The notes beneath the pieces were generated by a model that worked only from the letters and a program-made list of their open reading frames with translations, was not told where the DNA came from and did not search any database. A stretch of 64,000 bases of DNA from the NCBI RefSeq assembly GCF_006715095.1, contig NZ_VFMO01000001.1, positions 1,860,001 to 1,924,000 of the forward strand, read 5' to 3'. The stretch is from Yimella lutea (lineage in GTDB: Bacteria; Actinomycetota; Actinomycetes; Actinomycetales; Dermatophilaceae). The position numbers and the translations under genes are program-made. The stretch's first letter is position 1; every line of letters begins with the position of its first letter. Positions 58,580 to 64,000 of this stretch are shown here, piece by piece.

Positions 58580-59566
58580 CTAGTTCGGGTCGGGCTCAGC
58601 CGTGGCTCGGTAGCGGTCGGCGACTGCGTCTGCCCGAGCGTGCAGGGAAGCGCGCAGTTCGGGCGGGGCGAGCGCTTCAGCGTTGGTGCAGAGCTGCCAC
58701 AGCGCCCACTCTGCGTGCCAGAGATCTTGGAAGGTGACTTCGAGGCGTAGCCAGCCGTCCGGTTCGGCCTCCTCGGCGCGTACGGCTTCTGCCATGTCGA
58801 GGAGGTCGTCCCGGCGCGCCGGGCTCACACGTACCTGGACGGAGATGTGGCCCTCGGACAGGAATTCGGCACACCGTTGTGCCCAGATGTGTTCGAGGTC
58901 GACCTGATCTGGTCGCTGGGCTGGTTCGACAAGCTCTTCGGCGGCGTGGATTCGCGATATTCGCATGGTCCGGTCGGTGCCGGACTCGGCGGCCAGTAAG
59001 TAGCCCTTGTCTCGCACGGTGACCAGGCCGATCGGGTCCACTGTGTGCCATTGGGGTGGCTGGCCGCGCGAGGCGTAGTGGACCCGCAGTTTGCGTCCGG
59101 CGAGGACCGCGCGTCGCACCACCATCACCGTGGCGTCGGGCAGCTCTTCCCGGCTCAGGCGACGGGAAAGTAGGTCGGTCTCGGGGTTGACGAGGAACCG
59201 TTGTGCCGCGTTGGTCGCGGCGACCTGGTGGCCTTCGGGGAGGGCGTCAACGATCTTCCGCATTGCTGAGGCGAGAGCCGTCCCAAGTCCGAAGATCTGC
59301 TCGCCTGGCCTCGAGCCAGCGGTGAGCAGCGCGAGTGCTTCGTCGTTGTTGAGGCCCGTGAGCTCGGTCCGGAACCCAGGTAGGAGTGCGTACCCACCGT
59401 GCCGGCCACGTTCGGCATAGACGGGGACGCCGGCCGCGGAAAGCGCTTCGATGTCGCGCAGGACGGTGCGCGGGGAGACCTCGAGCTCTTTGGCTAGGGC
59501 ATCCGCGGTCAACTGGCCGCGCTGACGCAGCAGCAGGACCAAGGACACCAGCCGGTCAGCTCGCAC
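58580..59566 (-). CDS. WYL-domain transcriptional regulator
   Basis: A 328-residue regulator. The N-terminal helix-turn-helix (MRADRLVSLVLLLRQRGQL then LEVSPRTVLRDIEAL, about 1-45) is followed by a WYL domain near 145-225 (RKLRVHYASRGQPPQWHTVDP, then GYLLAAESG) and a C-terminal WCX-type region. WYL proteins sense small ligands or nucleic acid. It is divergent from the RidA gene across 125 nt, so it may control it. It appears intact and chromosomal in style. Confidence 0.88.
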   Translation of the reverse strand: MRADRLVSLVLLLRQRGQLTADALAKELEVSPRTVLRDIEALSAAGVPVYAERGRHGGYALLPGFRTELTGLNNDEALALLTAGSRPGEQIFGLGTALASAMRKIVDALPEGHQVAATNAAQRFLVNPETDLLSRRLSREELPDATVMVVRRAVLAGRKLRVHYASRGQPPQWHTVDPIGLVTVRDKGYLLAAESGTDRTMRISRIHAAEELVEPAQRPDQVDLEHIWAQRCAEFLSEGHISVQVRVSPARRDDLLDMAEAVRAEEAEPDGWLRLEVTFQDLWHAEWALWQLCTNAEALAPPELRASLHARADAVADRYRATAEPDPN

Positions 59567-59691
59567 GACGAAGACGTTACCGAAATACCTGACACAAGGT
59601 GTCGTGATTCAGCGTCAGGGTGGTCACGCGCCGCCGAACCGCGGCGACGCCCGAATGCGGGCGACCCCGATGGAATCTGATTGGAGCTGAT

Positions 59692-60093
59692 GTGGCAATC
59701 GAACGAGTGGCCGTCAACCCGGTGACGTGGTCGGTGGAGATGGGGTTCAACCAGGGCGAGGTGATCACCGGCCACACCCGGACGTTGTACTGCTCTGGGC
59801 AGACCGCGATGGGAGCCGACGGAACTCCTCAGCATGAGGGAGACATGACAGCACAGGTTGCGTTGAGCCTGGACAACCTGGAGGCGGTGCTGGCCGCGGC
59901 CGACATGTCACTGGCCAACCTCGTGCGGCTCAACGTGTACACCACCGACGTCGACCTGCTCTTCCAGCACTACGGAGTGCTGGCGTCGCGGCTGGGAGCA
60001 GCCCAGGTAGCGCCGACCACCACCATGCTCGGCGTGACACGGCTGGCGATCCCCGGCCAGATGATCGAGCTGGAAGGCACCGCGGTCGCCTGA
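59692..60093 (+). CDS. RidA-family protein
   Basis: A 133-residue protein of the Rid superfamily, whose best-known members hydrolyse reactive enamine/imine intermediates. Typical blocks are TLYCSGQTAMGADGTPQHEG, LDNLEAVLAAADMSLANLVRLNVYTTDVD and the final IPGQMIELEGTAVA. GTG 59692 gives the family N-terminus and follows GGAG; the open frame upstream is unlike RidA. The conserved Arg of active RidA near the C-terminus is not obvious, so catalytic activity is uncertain. It is divergent from the WYL regulator. Confidence 0.85.
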   Translation: MAIERVAVNPVTWSVEMGFNQGEVITGHTRTLYCSGQTAMGADGTPQHEGDMTAQVALSLDNLEAVLAAADMSLANLVRLNVYTTDVDLLFQHYGVLASRLGAAQVAPTTTMLGVTRLAIPGQMIELEGTAVA

Positions 60094-60159
60094 GCGACCC
60101 CCGCTGCCCGCTCCGGTCACCGTCGGCGCGGGCAGCAAGGCAGGGAGGGGTGATCGCTG

Positions 60160-60601
60160 ATGCACCAGCTGAGGACGATCGGGGTCTACGGCTTCGATGC
60201 CTCGTCGTTTCTGGACAGCCTGAACAAGGGCGGGGTCAGCATGCTGCTCGATGTGCGACAGCGTCGCGGCGTGCGAAGGCACCCAGTACGCCTGGGCCAA
60301 CTCGCAGCGATTGCATGCCTCGCTTGCCGCCGCCGGGATCGGGTACTGGCCAGGCGGCTCCAAGGATCCCTCCGAGGAGGACTACGGCCCAGATTGGCCC
60401 GCGGTCCGTGAACTCGACGAAGGACACTTCACGTACGGAGCGCGGCCGAGCACCCAGCGGCGTCATCGCTTCCTCGGGATCAATCTCGGCGTCTGGCGGA
60501 AGATGTGCACCGACAACGCCATCTACGACGTCACCTGGCTACCCCCGGTGGAAGCCGCCGCTGCCTGGCGCCGGCTCGGTCTGACCGACAGAAACTTCTG
60601 A
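60160..60601 (+). pseudogene. DUF488 family protein, frameshifted
   Basis: ATG 60160 begins RTIGVYGFDASSFLDSL and SMLLDVRQRRGVR, the DUF488 N-terminal pattern. At an AA pair at 60276-60277 the frame breaks; one base out it continues GTQYAWANSQRLHASLAAAGIGYW and runs to a stop at 60601. Removing one A restores a protein of about 146 residues. DUF488 proteins are of unknown function. It may be a true pseudogene or a base-calling error, as in the phosphoribosyltransferase gene 1 kb away. Confidence 0.75.
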
Positions 60602-60696
60602 CCTAGCCGCCACCACCGGTACGGTTCTCTACCGATCCCACCACCGTCTTGGGCGCCTCAACCACCGGTCGCCTTGCTCCACGCGCAGCCGACCCG

Positions 60697-61002
60697 TTAG
60701 AGCGAGAACGGCAACAACCCAATGCCCCAAAGCACCCAGCACACCATGGCCCCCATGCCAAGCACAGCGCCGCTGGCCGCAGCGTCACCGAGATCGACTC
60801 CGGCAACGGTGCCGACGAGGGTTCCGACAGCCGCACCAGCACCGGCCATCCCTGCGAAGGCGATCCAGTACATCCAGGGACTGGAGCCTCCCGTTTCCTC
60901 ACCGCGGCCGTAAAGGCGAGCCGGAGCACGCACGAGCAGCCACCTGAGCGCACCGCCAATCTGCGCTAGCGCCGACCTCAATCCTCCACCGTCCTCGCCC
61001 AC
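60697..61002 (-). CDS. Small membrane protein
   Basis: A 101-residue protein, not recognised. A basic, partly amphipathic N-terminus (about 1-40) is followed by two or three hydrophobic segments (YWIAFAGMAGAGAAVGTLVG, then GAVLGMGAMVCWVLWGIGLL). Glycine spacing suggests helix packing. Convergent with the DUF488 gene and divergent from the phosphoribosyltransferase gene. Confidence 0.55.
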   Translation of the reverse strand: MGEDGGGLRSALAQIGGALRWLLVRAPARLYGRGEETGGSSPWMYWIAFAGMAGAGAAVGTLVGTVAGVDLGDAAASGAVLGMGAMVCWVLWGIGLLPFSL

Positions 61003-61095
61003 GCTCGAAACTACGAGCGCGACGTTATCGAGTCATCATTCTCGGGTTTTCGAACTCGCCATCTGGTCGGAACCCGCGCACGGCGTGTCCCCGTC

Positions 61096-61113
61096 CAGTG
61101 ATGATCGTTTCGG
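61096..61113. repeat. Dispersed motif copy 1 (CAGTGATGATCGTTTCGG)
   Basis: The reverse complement of the motif found at 61876-61891 and 62586-62604, with one base changed. It lies 80 nt upstream of the phosphoribosyltransferase start. Confidence 0.5.
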
Positions 61114-61192
61114 GACGGACAGAGGGCGTTGTATAGGTCGCACAATTCCGACCCGAACACGCCCGGCGTTGCGATTGCGTCATCATTCATCC

Positions 61193-61752
61193 GTGGCTAC
61201 GAGTTCGGAGGTGGTGCGTGAGCGCCTCGTCGCATCCTTCACCTGGCGTACGGACCCTTGGAGCGAGTACAGATACGCGGACGACTCGGAATGGTGGCGT
61301 CACCCCGAAATCGTGGCGGGCTTGGGTGCTTGTCTGGCGGGACTGAATTCTCAAGCATCGGCTGCTGCGACCGTGGTCATGGGAACCGAATCACGCGGCT
61401 TCGCGGTCGCTCTCCTCGTAGCGGCCCACCTCGGCATCGGGTCGCTGAAGTGCGCAAAGAGCCCGAGCGAGCCTCGGACGACGACCGCTGGCTGACTCAA
61501 CTGACGGTCCCCGACTACCAGGACAGGCATCTGGAACTGGCGCTACGGCGTTCCTGCCTACGCACTGGAGATCGCGTCCTGTTCGTAGACGACTGGATCG
61601 AGACTGGGGCGCAAGCAGTGGCCTGCCGCCAGCTCGTCTCTCAGGCAGGGGCGGTCTGGCTGGGAGCCCACGTGATGGTGGACGGACTCACCAACGCCTC
61701 GGTGCGGCGTGAACTAGGCGTAGCTCGGATACTGCATCGCCGCGATCTCTGA
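61193..61752 (+). pseudogene. Phosphoribosyltransferase, frameshifted
   Basis: GTG 61193 begins a protein with VVMGTESRGFAVALLVAAHLGIG, like the IEARG-type block of adenine phosphoribosyltransferases. At a GGG run near 61440 the frame breaks; one base out it continues AEVRKEPERASDDD and the PRPP loop RVLFVDDWIETGAQA, ending at 61752. One missing base restores about 186 residues. The PRPP loop reads VDDWIETGAQ instead of the usual VDDVLATGGT, so substrate use may differ from housekeeping Apt. Confidence 0.75.
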
Positions 61753-61875
61753 CCGCAGGCGCGCCACCTCCGCACACCAGCTGCTCGAAACAAAGATTGC
61801 GACCTCACCTGAGTCGCGAACACCGGCCTTTCGGACAACTCATGAGCCCGGCACCCGCGGCTGGCGCGCCGCGAT

Positions 61876-61891
61876 CGAACGATCGTCACTG
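61876..61891. repeat. Dispersed motif copy 2 (CGAACGATCGTCACTG)
   Basis: Shares CGATCGTCACTG with 62586-62604 and is preceded by a similar GGCGCGCC-GC-ATC context in both copies. Confidence 0.5.
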
Positions 61892-61974
61892 GTCGCGGCA
61901 CCGAAGCTGCCGCGCACCTCGGAAACACGGTGTTATGGGAGCCTTGCAGGGGGCCGGCGTCCCACGCTGCTAGA

Positions 61975-61980
61975 TACGCT
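61975..61980 (+). promoter_or_regulatory. Leaderless -10 box for the small lipoprotein
   Basis: TACGCT (TANNNT) ends exactly 6 nt before GTG 61987. Confidence 0.5.
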
Positions 61981-61986
61981 CAGCCG

Positions 61987-62457
61987 GTGCTGATTTGGGC
62001 AGAGAGGGCGGCCGTGGCCGCTGGGGTTGTTGTGGCGTCCGCTTGCTCAGGTCAGAGTGGGCTGAGGTATCCGACGCCCGCACCTCTGCCACCAGGAGCC
62101 TCGGTCGTGGCGACGTCTAACGCTTCTGACGATGACGACCCCTTGCGCGGAAAGATCCAGGTCGTTGACGTTGGTCGGGCTTCCTGGAGAACGGTCCAAG
62201 AGCACTACGTTGCTGCGTATCCGCAGAGCAGCGGCTGGCGCGTTCACAAAGGCGACCATGAACGACTGTGCCTTCTAAACACCACCAACGCTCACCACGA
62301 CAGCGTTCTCGACGTGGCGCCGTACGAGGGCACACGCGTTGCCTCGACCCCGCATCGGTATCTGGTGATGATCACCCACGTTGAGCGCGGTCAGGGCAAT
62401 TGCAACGCTGCGTGGCAGTGGGCGCCCGTTGACCTGCTACCAGGACCATCGAACTAA
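61987..62457 (+). CDS. Small secreted lipoprotein
   Basis: A 156-residue protein. A short N-region and hydrophobic stretch end in ASAC (Cys at about 19), giving a lipoprotein signal. The mature part has a Pro-rich linker (PTPAPLPPGAS) and a domain of about 110 residues with KIQVVDVGRASWRTVQEHYV, a WRVHKGDHERLCLL strand pair and two later Cys-containing strands (RGQGNCNAAWQW). Family not recognised. GTG 61987 is supported by a leaderless -10 box; upstream codons are unlike a signal. Confidence 0.65.
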   Translation: MLIWAERAAVAAGVVVASACSGQSGLRYPTPAPLPPGASVVATSNASDDDDPLRGKIQVVDVGRASWRTVQEHYVAAYPQSSGWRVHKGDHERLCLLNTTNAHHDSVLDVAPYEGTRVASTPHRYLVMITHVERGQGNCNAAWQWAPVDLLPGPSN

Positions 62458-62585
62458 ACGGGGTCTCACCGGACACATGTCGCAGGGCTGTTGTTGTTCG
62501 AAACGCGCGACCGACCCTTTTTGAGTCTCAAATGGGCAATTTCGAACCTTCTCGAGCACGCTCCCCGCGCGCGGCGCGCCGCCAT

Positions 62586-62604
62586 CCGAAAACGATCGTC
62601 ACTG
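62586..62604. repeat. Dispersed motif copy 3 (CCGAAAACGATCGTCACTG)
   Basis: Third copy of the CGATCRTCACTG motif; see 61096 and 61876. Confidence 0.5.
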
Positions 62605-62622
62605 AGCGACGGCGCCTGCTGC

Positions 62623-62684
62623 GCATCTAGGGTCTAGACCCTCGACCAGGCTCGTGCAAGAGACGAGTCGGTGACCCTAGATGC
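62623..62684. repeat. 12-bp inverted repeat enclosing a 14-bp palindrome
   Basis: GCATCTAGGGTC (62623-62634) and its exact complement (62673-62684) with a 38-nt loop. The left arm overlaps the palindrome AGGGTCTAGACCCT. It could be an operator, a recombination site or the relic end of a mobile element. Confidence 0.6.
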
Positions 62685-62802
62685 ACGCGCCCTGCTCCAG
62701 ATCCCGGCGTGCGAATGGGGTGTACCCCATCCGCACTAATCCGAGTAGGGAGGCCAACCGCTTAGGGGAGGTGACCCGTCACCCCATGGCCCAATAGGCC
62801 AT

Positions 62803-63123
62803 CCCTCGTTGAACTCCGCGCCGAGGAAGGCGACCTGGCAGCCCTCGTTGAACTCCGCGCCGAGGAAGGCGACCTGGCAGCCCTCGTTGAACTCCGCGCC
62901 GAGGAAGGTGACCTGGCAGCCCTCGTTGAACTCCGCGCCGAGGAAGGTGACCTGGCAGCCCTCGTTGAACTCCGCGCCGAGGAAGGTGACCTGGCAGCCC
63001 TCGTTGAACTCCGCGCCGAGGAAGGTGACCTGGCAGCCCTCGTTGAACTCCGCCTCGCGGAAGTCGACCTGGCAGCCCTTGTTGAACTCCGCGCCGAGGA
63101 AGGTGACCTGGCAGCCCTCGTTG
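62803..63123. repeat. 39-bp tandem repeat, eight units
   Basis: Eight 39-bp units at 62803-63114 plus 9 bases of a ninth. Units 1-2 and 3-6 differ by one base (GCGACC versus GTGACC); unit 7 has several changes (CTCGCGGAAGTCG). Because 39 is a multiple of three, all frames stay open and repeat every 13 residues: on the minus strand in the transposase frame, LPGHLPRRGVQRG. The repeat begins exactly where an IS256-type transposase loses similarity. Confidence 0.9.
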
Positions 63124-63129
63124 TGCTCG

Positions 63130-63339
63130 TGCCGCCTGCGCAGTGGGCGCGGTGTACACCAGCTTCAACTCCCGGGCGATCTGATCCCAGTACTTACGCG
63201 ACGTGAGCCGGAAACTGTTGCGGAGCAAGTGAATGACACACGTCTTGGCTTGGGAGGTTCCGTTCGACACCAGTTGTAGGCGAGTTCGAGCACCGACGAG
63301 GATCCATCGGGTCAGCATGTTGGCGAGAGTCGACACCAC
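63130..63339 (-). pseudogene. IS256-family transposase fragment
   Basis: The minus strand reads AKTCVIHLLRNSFRLTSRKY then WDQIARELKLVYTAPTAQAA, the conserved segment after the second catalytic Asp of IS256-type transposases (TCVIHLIRNTFR-type). The preceding ~35 residues are less like the family, and downstream the frame enters the 39-bp repeats. Neither end of an IS was found, so only a fragment remains. Confidence 0.75.
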
Positions 63340-63378
63340 CAGACGCCAGCACAGATGCTTGGCCGTGCATGCCGTGAC

Positions 63379-63813
63379 TTAGCCAGGCTGCCGTGCGTGG
63401 TGCCCAACGGCCTGCGCGATGCGGCCAAGGTCACCGTTGAGGCGTTCCCAGTCGAGCTCGCCGACTGTGGCTACCACTTCCGCGACCCACGCGCGGTGAG
63501 CGCTCTGGATCGCCGCGAGTGCGCTCTTTCCGGCTGCCGTCGTGACGAGGAGTCGGGACCGCTGGTGGCGTGGGTTGTCCTCGTAGCGCGCAAGACCGTC
63601 TGCTACGAGTTCGTCGGCGACGCGCTGAACGCTCTGACGCTGGAGCCCGAGCTGGCGGGCGATGTCCGGGACGGTGGCGCGATCGCCGGCTTGGAGGACC
63701 ATGCGCCGGGAATGTGTTTGACTTGCCGCCGCGGACACTCGCTCCCCGGCGTCGCGCAGGAGCCGGTTGACCTCGAAGATGGCATGCAGTGCCGCGTCGG
63801 CGTCGGGGTTCAC
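63379..63813 (-). CDS. MarR-family transcriptional regulator
   Basis: A 144-residue regulator. The winged helix is visible: DRATVPDIARQLGLQRQSVQRVADELVADGL (helices 3-4 and recognition helix, about 43-73) and RYEDNPRHQRSRLLVTTAAG (wing). The C-terminal helices would form the dimer. A palindromic site 13 nt upstream of the start suggests autoregulation. Divergent from whatever gene lies beyond 63880. Confidence 0.85.
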   Translation of the reverse strand: MNPDADAALHAIFEVNRLLRDAGERVSAAASQTHSRRMVLQAGDRATVPDIARQLGLQRQSVQRVADELVADGLARYEDNPRHQRSRLLVTTAAGKSALAAIQSAHRAWVAEVVATVGELDWERLNGDLGRIAQAVGHHARQPG

Positions 63814-63825
63814 GCAACTCTCCTT

Positions 63826-63841
63826 TGACAGCAGACTGTCA
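63826..63841. promoter_or_regulatory. Palindromic operator of the MarR regulator
   Basis: TGACAG-CAGA-CTGTCA, 12 of 16 bases in perfect inverted arms, in the divergent intergenic region. A second TGACAG-CATG-CT half-similar site lies at 63862-63873. Size and position fit a MarR dimer site. Confidence 0.5.
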
Positions 63842-63884
63842 TGTGCCTAGGGTTGGCAATGTGACAGCATGCTACCAACTTCTC

Positions 63885-64000
63885 GTGGGTGCACTCGGGG
63901 CCGATGCGGGTTTCGAGTCGCTCCGTAGCCGCTTGAGTCAGACGCGGTGGCCGGTGCTGCCATCGTTGGGCGAGGGGGCGCGCGGTCTTGCGCCGTCGAT
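63885..64000 (+). CDS. Possible 5' end of a divergent gene
   Basis: From GTG 63885 the frame is open to the window end (GALGADAGFESLRSRLSQTR). No ribosome site or family is visible in 38 residues, so this is only a placeholder for a gene divergent from marR. Confidence 0.2.
   Translation, partial: MGALGADAGFESLRSRLSQTRWPVLPSLGEGARGLAPS

Larger units (their letters stand above)
62458..62802. other. Noncoding stretch with inverted repeats
   Basis: No gene seen. It holds a dispersed motif copy at 62586-62604, a perfect 14-bp palindrome (AGGGTCTAGACCCT) at 62629-62642 and a 12-bp inverted repeat (GCATCTAGGGTC at 62623-62634, complement at 62673-62684) around it. Confidence 0.65.

Noticed and set aside
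62803-63123. CRISPR-like array
   Set aside because: The units are directly adjacent with no unique spacers and no cas genes; it is a coding-frame tandem repeat beside a transposase remnant.
62779-63339. A 186-residue repeat protein as a functional gene
   Set aside because: The N-terminal part is a transposase fragment without a plausible start, and the rest is the 39-bp repeat; treated as pseudogene plus repeat.

Overview
The window is high-GC actinobacterial DNA. It shows a long core operon order (rel, hisS, xerD-parA-scpA-scpB-rluB-tyrA-cmk-plsC-der), a mycothiol-type PIG-L deacetylase, a WhiB protein, and leaderless genes whose TANNNT -10 box sits exactly 6 nt before the start codon. A Micrococcales genome, perhaps Dermacoccaceae-like, is my best guess from gene order and protein style only. 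LAYOUT: (1) 1-22 kb is conserved chromosome: the secF end, apt, bifunctional rel, an O-acyltransferase with an SGNH domain, M18 aminopeptidase, a DUF349 protein, a cyclophilin lipoprotein, an MBL-fold hydrolase, hisS, and the xerD-to-der run, ending with two PIG-L deacetylases. (2) 22-25.8 kb is a decayed junction: an internally deleted class V aminotransferase, a sigma-factor scrap, a frameshifted lipoprotein, an intact MFS transporter, a methyltransferase cut off in mid-gene against an excisionase remnant, and a perfect 59-bp tandem duplication. (3) 25.85-40.94 kb is an integrated element of about 15.1 kb in the 3' end of tRNA-Pro(GGG), bounded by 44-bp direct repeats (42/44 identical). It carries integrase, excisionase, coupling protein and a cut-down VirB4. 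Much of the transfer module has been replaced by defence cargo: a SIR2-HerA-KTSC operon, an unrecognised two-gene module, and a Qat-type remnant (QatB tail, QatC, QatD). (4) 41-58.5 kb is a second accessory island without a visible integrase. It contains a WhiB protein, a RusA-like protein, a KtrAB/TrkHA potassium system lying between IS481-family copies with CTAG target sites, an ArdC-like antirestriction protein, a PcfJ-like protein, and a nine-gene array. The nine array genes and the ArdC-like gene (ten proteins) all begin with the same ~24-residue tag (H-x3-GRF-[AT]-G-x2-A-x-E) and then diverge completely. In the same island a 10-bp motif, GTCGCACCGT, sits 6-7 nt before the start codon of seven different genes, in the slot occupied by the -10 box in leaderless genes elsewhere in the window. 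(5) 58.5-64 kb holds a WYL regulator and RidA protein, a frameshifted DUF488 gene, a frameshifted phosphoribosyltransferase, a small lipoprotein, an IS256-type transposase remnant fused to eight copies of a 39-bp repeat, and a MarR regulator with a palindromic operator. The strongest candidates for something undescribed are the tagged-protein array with its start-proximal motif, and the two unrecognised genes upstream of SIR2-HerA. All family assignments were made by eye from motifs; no database search was run.
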